Source: TMED14 sp041179465
GTDB lineage: Bacteria; Bacteroidota; Bacteroidia; Flavobacteriales; Schleiferiaceae
Assembly (NCBI GenBank): GCA_041179465.1
Contig: JBEGTJ010000055.1
Span: forward strand, 1-10,960
Length of the DNA stretch: 10,960 bases
Direction: 5' to 3'
The translations under genes and the position numbers were made by a program. The notes under the pieces are model-generated. The model did no database searches. It worked only from the letters and a program-made list of their open reading frames with translations, and had not been told where the DNA came from. Positions 1 to 6,650 of this stretch are shown here, piece by piece; positions within the stretch are counted from its first letter, which is position 1; every line of letters starts with the position of its first letter.

Positions 1-34
1 TGTGCTAAATTGACGGCACCTAAACGCAACGCAC

Positions 35-739
35 ATGTCATTTTTGGTCATTGAACACGCCGTCTACACCATCGGCTCTGCCGGATGGTGGGGCGGAATA
101 GGCATTTTTGCCGCCTACGCCGCGGTGGTTTTCGCGGCCGCCCGCACGTGGAAGGGCGAAGAACTCCGGATCTTCGAGCGCTGGTGGGGCTATGCCCTGG
201 CGGCGCTGCTGCTCGTCAAGCACCTCTACCTCTACCAATCGGGGCTGTGGAACGTCCACGACAACCTCGAAATGCATTTATGCGGATTCAGCCGCATCCT
301 GAGCATCCTGCTTCTCGCGTTTGGGGCGCGATGGGCCTTTTACCCCCTGTTTTTCTGGGGAATAGTGGGCGGGTTTCACAGCCTCCTAACTCCGGAGCTC
401 ACGGGCGGCGACACGCCGTTTATGTACGCCGAGTACTACATTGTCCACGGCGGAATCATCATCATTCCGCTCTACTTTGTGTTTGCCCGCGGCTGGATTA
501 TTGGCAAGTGGACCTGGGCTAAAGTGCTTGGAATCAACGTGCTGCTCATGGCGCCCGTGGGACTCGTCAACTACCTGGTCGACGCCAACTACATGTTTTT
601 GTGCCAGCGCCCCATGGTGGAAAACCCGTTCATTATGGGCGATTGGCCGTTCTACATCCTCGGTTTTCTCGCGGCGGGGGCCCTTCACTACGGGGTGCTC
701 ACGCTGCTTTTTTGGAAGCGCATTAACCGCACCGCATAA
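35..739 (+). CDS. TIGR02206/YwaF-like integral membrane protein (first of tandem pair)
   Basis: This 234-residue protein is almost entirely hydrophobic, with about seven membrane segments (roughly residues 15-36, 51-66, 84-98, 102-118, 134-152, 163-182 and 205-227). It carries marks I associate with the TIGR02206 (YwaF-like) family: an E-M-H-L-C motif at 79-83, an F-W-G..GG....LTP stretch at 107-120, a conserved His at 138 followed by a PLY segment, an ANYM motif at 184-187 and W-P-F-Y at 204-207. The conserved His and Cys at the start of a membrane helix could suggest a ligand or redox role, but the family has no established function that I know of. It is followed immediately by a paralogue in a translationally coupled arrangement. 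The ATG at 35 fits the family start. I see no clear promoter in the 34 bases upstream, so it may be the first gene or continue an operon from outside the window. Confidence 0.85.
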   Translation: MSFLVIEHAVYTIGSAGWWGGIGIFAAYAAVVFAAARTWKGEELRIFERWWGYALAALLLVKHLYLYQSGLWNVHDNLEMHLCGFSRILSILLLAFGARWAFYPLFFWGIVGGFHSLLTPELTGGDTPFMYAEYYIVHGGIIIIPLYFVFARGWIIGKWTWAKVLGINVLLMAPVGLVNYLVDANYMFLCQRPMVENPFIMGDWPFYILGFLAAGALHYGVLTLLFWKRINRTA

Positions 740-1449
740 TGGGAGAATGGGACATGGTGGTCGTCGAGGTCGGCGGCCCGATTTGGTGGGCTGGCTACGG
801 AATTCTGGCCCTGTTTTTTCTCGTCTTTTTCACGGTAGCGCCCCGCGCCGGCCATCCCCAATTCGCCCGATGGGAGAAGATTTTGGGATGGACCGTGCTG
901 GCCAACCAATCGTGGTACTGGTGGATGGCGCTGGCCGACGGCACGTTTAACGTCCGCGAGTCGCTGCCTTTGCACATGTGCAGCTTCAGCCAGTTCTTGC
1001 TTTTTGCCCACTTGGTACTCAAGCAAAAATGGGCCCTGCCGCTCGTGGCGTTTTGGGGTCCTTTGGGCGGAATTCAAGCCTTCCTGACGCCCGCGCTGGA
1101 GTCGTCAACCACGATCGGGTACGTGACGCAGTTTTACACGGCGCACTCGTCGGTGGTGGTGATTCCGCTCTACCTCATTGTGCGGGGCGGAGCGCGCCTT
1201 CCGCGCGCCCTTTTTTGGCGCGTAATCGGCGTCACGAACCTGGTCGGCTTTGCCATGATGGCCGTGAACTCGGCCCTTGGTTCGAACTACTGGTACGTGA
1301 ACCAGCCGCCCCCCGTGGACCATCCGTTGGTCCAAGGTGCGTGGCCGTACTACCTCATTGGTATCGAAGGGGCCGTAGTCGCGCTGTTTGCCGGGCTGTT
1401 TATGCTCCTTCGCGGCTACCGAGAAGCCGCAGCGCCTCACGCCGGCTAA
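739..1449 (+). CDS. TIGR02206/YwaF-like integral membrane protein (second of tandem pair)
   Basis: This 236-residue multi-pass membrane protein is a diverged paralogue of its upstream neighbour. The same motifs recur in the same order: P-L-H-M-C at 77-81, F-W-G..GG....LTP at 105-118, His136 followed by IPLYL, a SNYWY motif at 182-186 and W-P-Y-Y at 202-205. Its ATG overlaps the upstream TAA by one base (TAATG), which suggests translational coupling and perhaps assembly of the two products together; that is inference. An alternative ATG six codons in is possible, but the overlap favours 739. The 3' end runs 50 bp into the oppositely oriented DNA repair gene, and the last residues (after the final helix at about 206-225) form a short hydrophilic tail. 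The function is unknown. Confidence 0.85.
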   Translation: MGEWDMVVVEVGGPIWWAGYGILALFFLVFFTVAPRAGHPQFARWEKILGWTVLANQSWYWWMALADGTFNVRESLPLHMCSFSQFLLFAHLVLKQKWALPLVAFWGPLGGIQAFLTPALESSTTIGYVTQFYTAHSSVVVIPLYLIVRGGARLPRALFWRVIGVTNLVGFAMMAVNSALGSNYWYVNQPPPVDHPLVQGAWPYYLIGIEGAVVALFAGLFMLLRGYREAAAPHAG

Positions 1450-2107
1450 GTCCGCTCAGCTCGGGGTGGGCGTCGACCCACTGCTGAACCCACCGCGGGT
1501 TGGTTTTTCCGTAGTCGCGGAGGGCCCAGCCAATGGCCTTGCGGTGGAAGAATTCCGCGGAACGGGTATGGGCGCCGAGGGCCTCGTCAAGCCATTCGGT
1601 GCGGGTTTGGGCGCGGAACCCCAATTGGCAAATCATGGCCGCTCGATTTAACCAAAGGTTATTTGCGTAAATCCAGCGGCGAACGCTCGGCCAAACGGCG
1701 TCGGGGTGGTGCTTCAGGAGCGTACCCACACCGTGCACCGCCAGCGTGTCTACGCTGTCCCACCAACTCTGGGCCGTGATCCAGCGCTCGAGGGCGGGCA
1801 ATGCTTCTTCAGGAGTCCAGTACTTCGCCTCAGATTTGATGAGGTCGCACGCTACGTATTGGGCTTCGCGCTCGGGCAAGGCCCAGAGGGCGTCCACGGC
1901 TTCCAGGGCGAGGGTTTTGCGCGGGCGGTCCGCCCAATGGAGGCGCTGAATTTCGGCGCGCAGGGGTTTGGGAACGCCAAAAAACCGGAAGTGGCCCTTC
2001 ATGTAGGCGGACATTGCCGCGGCCTGCTCTGCGTTTTGGACCCGAGCAAATGAAGTATAGATAGCTGACGGCCAGTCCGTTACTAAAGGTGATTCAGAAT
2101 TAGTCAT
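1400..2107 (-). CDS. DNA alkylation repair protein, AlkD-like HEAT-repeat glycosylase
   Basis: This 235-residue protein matches the DNA_alkylation family (AlkC/AlkD type), all-helical HEAT-like enzymes that excise N3- and N7-alkylated purines. Visible marks are Y-M-K-G at 35-38 followed by F-F-G-V at 42-45, the W-W-D-S-V-D segment at 115-120, an Arg at 155 in L-W-L-N-R, and the C-terminal F-F-H-R-K-A-I-G-W-A-L-R-D-Y-G-K block at 186-201. As I recall it, Bacillus cereus AlkD uses Trp109, Asp113 and Arg148; Trp116, Asp120 and Arg155 here have exactly that spacing, so the active site appears intact. Length is normal for the family. It reads away from the secreted-protein gene at 2149 across a 41 bp divergent gap and converges with the membrane gene at 739. 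The upstream minus strand is AT-rich, but I could not define a clear promoter. Confidence 0.93.
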   Translation of the reverse strand: MTNSESPLVTDWPSAIYTSFARVQNAEQAAAMSAYMKGHFRFFGVPKPLRAEIQRLHWADRPRKTLALEAVDALWALPEREAQYVACDLIKSEAKYWTPEEALPALERWITAQSWWDSVDTLAVHGVGTLLKHHPDAVWPSVRRWIYANNLWLNRAAMICQLGFRAQTRTEWLDEALGAHTRSAEFFHRKAIGWALRDYGKTNPRWVQQWVDAHPELSGLSRREALRLLGSREGA

Positions 2108-2136
2108 TTATTAACGTTTATGGGGCGAATTGCGCG

Positions 2137-2144
2137 TAATTTTG
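2137..2144 (+). promoter_or_regulatory. -7 promoter element TAATTTTG before the 2149 gene
   Basis: TAATTTTG is a full match to the Bacteroidota -7 consensus TAnnTTTG. It ends 4 nt before the ATG at 2149, so transcription would start at or next to the start codon. I see no convincing -33 TTG element at the usual distance. Confidence 0.6.
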
Positions 2145-2148
2145 AATA

Positions 2149-2634
2149 ATGCGCAACCTTATCCTACCCTTGATTGCGCTTTGGTCGAGCTCCCTTTCAG
2201 CCCAAAGCTACTTCAGCAGCGAAACTGCGGCGCAAAAACTGCAGTCGCACCAGACGATGCTGAGCGAACTCCACTTAAAATTGCTGGCCCGAGAGGCTCC
2301 GGCTGGAGGATTCGAAGCCCCGTGGAAGAAAATTTACCGCGAAGCGCTCAAGCTCGAAGGCGTAATTGCGTGCGCCCAGCCCGAGTGGTACTACGGGCAG
2401 TTCGAGCCCCAAGTGTACCGCACCCAAGGGGCGTCGGTTTCAGATCCTGAACTGTTCTATCAAGAACTCACGCGCTTGGTGGCGCTTACTTCGTACATGT
2501 ACGAAGAAGTTGCGGCCGACTACGAGCGCAAGGGGTGCGCCCGAGACGGGGTCCGCAAAGCCGTGCTCGAGGGCAGGGCAGCGAACGAGCGCCTGCGCCC
2601 CGCCCTCAAGGGAGTGGTAGAAGGCGATCGCTAA
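2149..2634 (+). CDS. Small predicted secreted/periplasmic protein of unknown function
   Basis: The 161-residue product begins with a typical signal peptide (M-R-N followed by a hydrophobic stretch to about residue 16, then S-L-S-A-Q, probable cleavage after Ala18). The mature part is charged and looks mostly helical, with two Cys (in IACAQ and KGCARDG) that could form a disulfide. It has no lipobox, no membrane segment beyond the signal and no T9SS tail, so periplasmic localisation is most likely. I do not recognise the family. It has its own promoter-like box and lies 86 bp upstream of a T9SS cargo gene on the same strand, but that gene also has a possible promoter box, so joint function is not shown. 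The start at 2149 is supported by the signal peptide; a longer frame upstream is not in phase with it. Confidence 0.75.
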   Translation: MRNLILPLIALWSSSLSAQSYFSSETAAQKLQSHQTMLSELHLKLLAREAPAGGFEAPWKKIYREALKLEGVIACAQPEWYYGQFEPQVYRTQGASVSDPELFYQELTRLVALTSYMYEEVAADYERKGCARDGVRKAVLEGRAANERLRPALKGVVEGDR

Positions 2635-2641
2635 CGCAAAA

Positions 2642-2664
2642 GGCAGCGCCGTCTGCGCGGTGCC
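2642..2664 (+). terminator. Possible imperfect hairpin after the 2149 gene
   Basis: GGCAGCGC (2642-2649) can pair with GCGC (2655-2658) and TGCC (2661-2664), with a 5-nt loop and a 2-nt bulge. It begins 8 nt after the stop codon of the small secreted protein. No T-run follows, so terminator function is only a possibility; in such GC-rich DNA it may be chance. Confidence 0.25.
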
Positions 2665-2709
2665 AACCCCCATCGGTCGAACGGCGGCCTCACGAGCCAA
2701 ATTATTGCC

Positions 2710-2717
2710 GAACTTTA
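2710..2717 (+). promoter_or_regulatory. Weak -7-like element GAACTTTA before the 2721 gene
   Basis: GAACTTTA matches TAnnTTTG at four of six fixed positions (A at 2 and the TTT core) and shares the TTTAG ending seen before the 6100 and 10671 genes. It ends 3 nt before the ATG at 2721. The match is weak alone; its position relative to the start codon, the same as at other genes here, is what makes it worth listing. Confidence 0.35.
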
Positions 2718-2720
2718 GGC

Positions 2721-4358
2721 ATGCGTTTCCTCATAGCGGCCGTATTCGTGGCGGGATCTTGGACCCTGCGCGCCCAGTGCACGGTCAACGTAGTCAACGA
2801 CAGCTTGTACGCCTGCGCCGGAGACAGCGTTACCCTTCAGGCTGTGGGCAGCGGACCTTTTCAGTGGACCCCCGCAGCGCGGTTTTCCTGCGACACCTGT
2901 GCGACCACGCGCGCTCAGGTCACCTCGCCGGCAAGCTCGGTGGCGCTGAACATGCTTTCGAGCGGAAGCCAGTCCGCCGTGAACGGGAACTTTAGCGCCG
3001 GAAACACCGGGTTTACCACCCAGTATACCTACAACCCCACGAGCATTTGGAACGAGGGCACCTACGCCGTGGGGCCCAACCCCAACGCGGTTCACCCCAA
3101 CTTTGGCACGTGGGGAGACCACACCACCGGGACGGGCAACTACATGATTGTCAACGGGAGCGTGCTTCCCAACCGAACGATATGGCAGCAGACGATCACG
3201 TTTCCCGCGGGATCGACCGTGACCATGTCCTATTGGGTGCTGAGCTTGGCGCTCCCTGCTGGAAGCCTTCGGGTGATGATGAACGGCGTGCAAGCGGGCG
3301 TGGCGCAGGCTGCCCCCGGTGCGGTAGGCCAGTGGAGCCTCAGGACGCAAACGTTTACGGCTCCGGCCAACGGGGTCTGCACGGTTGCGCTTCAGGGCGT
3401 GATCACGGCGGGATCGGGCAACGACTTTGGCCTCGACGATATTTCGTTCACGTATTCCTGCACGGCCACCAAAACCGCCTGGCTGATTCCCAATCCAACC
3501 CCTATGCCGCTGGCCTGGGTGAACCGCACCAGCGGATGCGATCCGTTTTGTGCGACCTGGCACGACGTCAGCAGCGTGTCCAGCGGCCAATTGGTGGCGC
3601 GCTTGTGGGATTTTGGCGACGGCACGACCGATACGGCCAAGGACCCCACGCACTGCTACGCGAATCCGGGGACCTATCAGGCGAAGCTCACGGTGTGGTC
3701 TGATTCTGGATGCACGGCGCAGACGGTGTCGCTGCCGAGCGTTACGGTGCATCCGCAGCCGGTGGTCGATGCGTTTTGGTCCGCTCCGGGCGGAATTTGG
3801 GGCCGGGACACGAGCCTTCTTTTGCCCTACGGCAATCCGGCACTGGCGCTGACGGTGGGCTTGGACTCGGCGGTGCTGCCGTGGATTTTGGCTCCGGGCT
3901 CGTCGATGTGGGTCGATTGGGGCGACGGCCAGCGCGACGTGCGGGGTTTTGGCGGAAGCGGTCCGCCCCAGCTCAGCTTTAGCCACACCTACGGCGCCGC
4001 GCAGATTCGCTACCGCATTTGCGTCGGACTGCAAACCAACCAGGGCTGCGCCGACACGCTCTGCTTCACGGTGCTGGGCAGCCCCGGAATGGAATTGCCC
4101 AACGTGTTTACGCCCAACGCCGACGGGCAAAACGACCAGTGGGCGCCCAACTACCAGGCGGTCGACTGGGCGGAATGGGAGGTTCGCAACCGCAACGGGG
4201 CCGTCGTGGCCACCGGCACGCGGCCTGAAGACTTTTGGGACGGCAACGTGAACGGCCGGCCCGCGCCCGACGGAGTGTATTTCGTGGTGGCCAAAGCTAA
4301 AAACGTCAATGTGGTGGACCCGGTCATCTTGACGGGGGCGCTGCACCTGATGCGCTAA
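2721..4358 (+). CDS. T9SS type B cargo with jelly-roll-like and PKD domains
   Basis: The 545-residue protein is predicted to be exported by Sec and then secreted through the type IX system to the cell surface or medium. A signal peptide covers residues 1-19 (cleavage near R-A-Q). Residues about 87-250 form a galactose-binding/jelly-roll-like domain recognisable by N-G-N-F near its start, G-D-H-T-T-G-T-G-N in the middle and G-N-D-F-G-L-D-D-I-S-F at its end. A PKD domain follows at about 266-346 (W-D-F-G-D-G-T), then a second PKD-like unit at about 393-452 (V-D-W-G-D-G). Residues 456-545 are a gliding-motility-associated (CHU_C, type B) sorting domain: N-V-F-T-P-N-A-D-G-Q-N-D, then W-D-G-N-V-N-G and A-P-D-G-V-Y-F. 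Adhesion or glycan binding is plausible; no catalytic domain is seen. The start was chosen for the signal peptide, because the longer frame would overlap the upstream gene. The stop shares bases with the convergent gene. Confidence 0.9.
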   Translation: MRFLIAAVFVAGSWTLRAQCTVNVVNDSLYACAGDSVTLQAVGSGPFQWTPAARFSCDTCATTRAQVTSPASSVALNMLSSGSQSAVNGNFSAGNTGFTTQYTYNPTSIWNEGTYAVGPNPNAVHPNFGTWGDHTTGTGNYMIVNGSVLPNRTIWQQTITFPAGSTVTMSYWVLSLALPAGSLRVMMNGVQAGVAQAAPGAVGQWSLRTQTFTAPANGVCTVALQGVITAGSGNDFGLDDISFTYSCTATKTAWLIPNPTPMPLAWVNRTSGCDPFCATWHDVSSVSSGQLVARLWDFGDGTTDTAKDPTHCYANPGTYQAKLTVWSDSGCTAQTVSLPSVTVHPQPVVDAFWSAPGGIWGRDTSLLLPYGNPALALTVGLDSAVLPWILAPGSSMWVDWGDGQRDVRGFGGSGPPQLSFSHTYGAAQIRYRICVGLQTNQGCADTLCFTVLGSPGMELPNVFTPNADGQNDQWAPNYQAVDWAEWEVRNRNGAVVATGTRPEDFWDGNVNGRPAPDGVYFVVAKAKNVNVVDPVILTGALHLMR

Positions 4359-5062
4359 ACGCCCAGAAGCGCCGCCACCTCGTGGAGGTTTTTGTAGGTG
4401 CGGCTGGCAGGGCTCATGCTCGCGAGGCTTTCGTTAATGCGTTGCTGCTGTGGGGCGTCGAGGTCGGGCCACGGCGTCATTTCGACGCGCACACTGAAGC
4501 CGGTCCACCCGCGGCCGAGGGCCTTGAGCACTTGAAATTCGGTGCGGAAGAAGAGCTCATCGGCCGAGCGGATTGCCGGCCGTGGGTAGTGCGGATGCTG
4601 GCTCAACGTGCCCAGCGAGCTTAGGGTCCAGACGCCGCGCTCAAAGTGGCCGCGTTTCATGGCGGCCGTGATGCCTGCGCTCGCGGCGCGCAGTGCTTCG
4701 CCGTCGGCGACGGGCGCGTGGACGGCGGCAAAATCGAGACCGAGGTTGGCGGCGGGCCGAAATCCGCTCGGAAAAGCAAAGGCGATGCCCCGGAGCACTC
4801 CGTCGTGAAGAAGGGCGAGGTCTTCGCGGCACTGAAGGGCAAGCTCCTCCAGGCTCGCGGGGGCGAGGCCTAATTCGGCGGCAAGCAGTTCAAGGCCCTC
4901 TTCGGTGCCGGAATCCTGGGCGATCAGGTCGGGGCGCAGGGGCCCGGAGAATTCCGCGCGCTTTTCGCGAAGCAGCTGCGCGTCGGGCGCACCCGACCGC
5001 AGCGGGGCCTCCGACCGGTAGAGGTCGGGCTTGACCTCGAAGGGAACGGAGACGTACTTCAT
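4355..5062 (-). CDS. DUF3445 / heme-dependent oxidative N-demethylase-like protein
   Basis: The 235-residue soluble protein has the pattern of the DUF3445 family (HODM alpha-subunit-like). Visible are Q-C-R-E-D-L at 77-82, F-P-S-G-F at 97-101, the G-L-D-F-A-A-V-H-A-P-V stretch at 108-118, R-G-V-W at 142-145, the F-F-R-T-E-F-Q-V-L-K-A-L block at 171-182 and a terminal Y-K-N at 223-225. A characterised member, a heme-dependent oxidative N-demethylase, removes methyl groups from small amines; the substrate here is unknown. I recall members as often longer, so the N-terminal part may be reduced, but the core blocks are all present. The gene starts 6 nt after the stop of the T9SS cargo gene and is probably cotranscribed with it, although the two have no obvious shared role. 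No signal peptide is seen. Its TAG overlaps the convergent TAA in the four bases CTAA. Confidence 0.85.
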   Translation of the reverse strand: MKYVSVPFEVKPDLYRSEAPLRSGAPDAQLLREKRAEFSGPLRPDLIAQDSGTEEGLELLAAELGLAPASLEELALQCREDLALLHDGVLRGIAFAFPSGFRPAANLGLDFAAVHAPVADGEALRAASAGITAAMKRGHFERGVWTLSSLGTLSQHPHYPRPAIRSADELFFRTEFQVLKALGRGWTGFSVRVEMTPWPDLDAPQQQRINESLASMSPASRTYKNLHEVAALLGV

Positions 5063-5068
5063 TCCGCC

Positions 5069-6043
5069 TTAGGGGACGAGGACTACGCGCTGCGAAACGG
5101 GACCCCACGGGGTCGTGGCCTGCAGAACGTAGGTGCCGGCCGGCAACCCCTCGGTGTCGAGGTGCGCGGTTCCGGTGCACAGTACGCGGCCCTGCAGGTC
5201 GCTCAGTTCCACGCGCTCTACGGCAGCGTTGCTGGCCCAGGTAAGGCGCGTTCCGCGACCGGCGGGGTTGGGAAGCACGTGAAGGGCGAGTTCCGGGTAT
5301 TCAATGCTCGTCAATTGGCTGGCATCGATCACCTGAAGGGTAAAGCCCGCTTGGTTTTTGAAGACGAGGAATCCGGTGCTGTCGATGGTGATCGAGTCGC
5401 AGAAGGTGTCGGTGCAGGTGAATCCGTTGGACGTAGTCGAGGCCATGGTTACGCAGACTCCGTAGGTTCCCGGGGCGGAGTAAAAATGGCTGGGGTAGGC
5501 GCCGGTAGCGGTTCCGCCGTCGCCGAAGCTCCAGGCATAGGCCGTGGTGGTGGTAGCTGCGGGGCCCGAGTAGGTGGTCGAGCACGCGTTGACGAGGTGC
5601 ACGAGGCCCGGATTGACTTGGTTGGAGTCCGGCACAAAAAGGGCGTTGCACGTCAACGGCGTACCGCCGCCTCCCCCTCCGCCCCCGGCGGAGCAGAGCA
5701 CGAAGGTGCAATTCCAGGTCATGACAGAGCCGGTGTTGGGGCTGTAGTTGAATGTGCTGCTGATCGGAAGCCCGTTGCAGTTAAGCGTCGACACCACTAC
5801 GGTGCCCATAACGCTGGGAAGCTGCAGGGAATCTCCAAAAATGCCCGACGCAGAGGTAGTGTAGGTAAGGCTCAAGGTGCTTCCGGCAGTACCCGGTGTG
5901 GGCGTTGCCGTGAGCGTGACCAGCTGATTGGCTACCGGCGCGCCCGACGAGTCGGTGACGGAGCCCATCAGCATGGCAATCGGAGTTTGCGCGTGGACCC
6001 AAAGTCCGCACGCGGCGAGGAACAAGGTGTACAGGTGCTTCAT
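5069..6043 (-). CDS. T9SS type A cargo with carboxypeptidase-regulatory-like and PKD domains
   Basis: The 324-residue secreted protein starts with a signal peptide (1-19, ending V-H-A-Q). Residues about 24-116 resemble a carboxypeptidase-regulatory-like beta-sandwich (G-S-V-T-D-S-S-G-A-P-V-A-N near its start). A run of eight glycines at 120-127 forms a linker, followed by a PKD domain at about 135-220 (W-S-F-G-D-G-G at 171-177, then an F-Y-S-A-P-G-T-Y motif). Residues about 255-324 are a type A T9SS sorting domain, with L-P-N-P-A near 257-261, L-S-D-L-Q-G-R-V at 280-287 and G-L-P-A-G-T-Y-V at 299-306. Several Cys in the first two domains could form disulfides. No enzymatic domain is seen, so a structural, adhesive or surface role is most likely. 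A promoter-like box sits 4 nt before the ATG. The DUF3445 gene follows after 6 nt. Confidence 0.9.
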   Translation of the reverse strand: MKHLYTLFLAACGLWVHAQTPIAMLMGSVTDSSGAPVANQLVTLTATPTPGTAGSTLSLTYTTSASGIFGDSLQLPSVMGTVVVSTLNCNGLPISSTFNYSPNTGSVMTWNCTFVLCSAGGGGGGGGTPLTCNALFVPDSNQVNPGLVHLVNACSTTYSGPAATTTTAYAWSFGDGGTATGAYPSHFYSAPGTYGVCVTMASTTSNGFTCTDTFCDSITIDSTGFLVFKNQAGFTLQVIDASQLTSIEYPELALHVLPNPAGRGTRLTWASNAAVERVELSDLQGRVLCTGTAHLDTEGLPAGTYVLQATTPWGPVSQRVVLVP

Positions 6044-6047
6044 GAAG

Positions 6048-6055
6048 CTAAGGTA
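6048..6055 (-). promoter_or_regulatory. -7-like element TACCTTAG before the 6043 gene
   Basis: Read on the minus strand this is TACCTTAG, which matches TAnnTTTG except for one T. It ends 4 nt before the ATG, the same placement as at 2137 and 10676. No clear -33 element is visible. Confidence 0.5.
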
Positions 6056-6086
6056 GAACGACGGCGCGCTGCACTGGAAAATCTGC

Positions 6087-6094
6087 TACATTTA
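6087..6094 (+). promoter_or_regulatory. -7-like element TACATTTA before the 6100 gene
   Basis: TACATTTA followed by G matches TAnnTTTG except for the last base. It ends 5 nt before the GTG start at 6100. The identical 9-mer TACATTTAG is found before the gene at 10671 on the other strand. Confidence 0.55.
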
Positions 6095-6099
6095 GCGCT

Positions 6100-6621
6100 G
6101 TGTACCGCGTGACTGCGACTTTTGGTTTAGCCATCATGCTTTGGGCCCTTCTCGGCGCGGAGTTTGGTTTTTTTTGGAACCGCACCACGGCCAAGCGAAG
6201 CTTGGAACAGCGCCTGGCCTCCGGAGAAGCCTTGGAGCGCTGGGTGCTTACGGCCGACGAGTTTGCCGCGCTTCAGGTGAACGCGGGCGAATTTTGGCGG
6301 GACGGACGGCTTTACGACGTGATTCGCGCCGAGCGGCTTTCGGGCGGACTCGTGGCACTTCAGGTTTTTGACGACAGCTTGGAAACGGCCTTGAGTAAGC
6401 TGGGCCGCAAGATGTTCAAGCGGCGCATCGACGATTCGCAACCGCCTCCCGCCGCCTTGGTCCAGTGGGCGAGTTGGCACGCGGTACTGCCCGCAGACCG
6501 TAGCATGAAAATTGCATGGTGGGCGTGCACCCCTTCGTGGGAAGTGCCTCAAAATGAAGGTAAAGAAGCAAAATGGAGCGCTACGCTTCCGCAGCCCCCG
6601 AACGGGCTTGCGGCTGCTTGA
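6100..6621 (+). CDS. Small membrane-anchored protein paired with a TonB-dependent receptor
   Basis: The 173-residue protein has an N-terminal hydrophobic segment (about residues 7-25) that would anchor it in the inner membrane or act as an uncleaved signal, followed by a polar extracytoplasmic region. The region at 44-100 (F-W-R-D-G-R-L-Y-D-V-I-R at 65-76, then D-D-S-L-E-T-A-L) resembles small uncharacterised Bacteroidota proteins that I recall occurring beside TonB-dependent receptors. It is followed by a basic stretch at 103-109 and Q-P-P-P at 114-117. The TonB receptor gene starts 29 bp downstream on the same strand, which supports an accessory role in uptake or sensing; this is inference. 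The start is uncertain: GTG at 6100 fits the adjacent promoter-like box, but GTG at 6109 is also possible and would keep the hydrophobic segment. Confidence 0.75.
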   Translation: MYRVTATFGLAIMLWALLGAEFGFFWNRTTAKRSLEQRLASGEALERWVLTADEFAALQVNAGEFWRDGRLYDVIRAERLSGGLVALQVFDDSLETALSKLGRKMFKRRIDDSQPPPAALVQWASWHAVLPADRSMKIAWWACTPSWEVPQNEGKEAKWSATLPQPPNGLAAA

Positions 6622-6635
6622 TCCACTTATGTTTC
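6608..6635 (+). promoter_or_regulatory. Candidate promoter for the TonB-dependent receptor gene
   Basis: A TTG (6608-6610) lies 17 nt before TATGTTTC (6628-6635), which matches the TAnnTTTG -7 consensus except for the last base. The receptor ATG follows 15 nt after the box. The upstream part lies inside the 3' end of the preceding gene, so the receptor could be transcribed independently. I saw no Fur-like palindrome near it. Confidence 0.45.
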
Positions 6636-6650
6636 TTTAACACATTGAAA

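Noticed and set aside
2535..2720. N-terminal extension of the T9SS type B cargo by 62 residues.
   Set aside because: It would overlap the small secreted protein gene by 100 bp and bury the signal peptide that begins at 2721.
2715..4346. A 543-codon open frame on the minus strand opposite the T9SS type B cargo gene.
   Set aside because: Its product is rich in Arg, His and Gly without recognisable domains, while the plus strand has clear domains. It is a side effect of high G+C.
5162..6112. A 316-codon plus-strand frame opposite the type A cargo gene.
   Set aside because: Low-complexity Gly/Arg/Ala composition and no motif; the minus strand encodes signal peptide, PKD and sorting domain.
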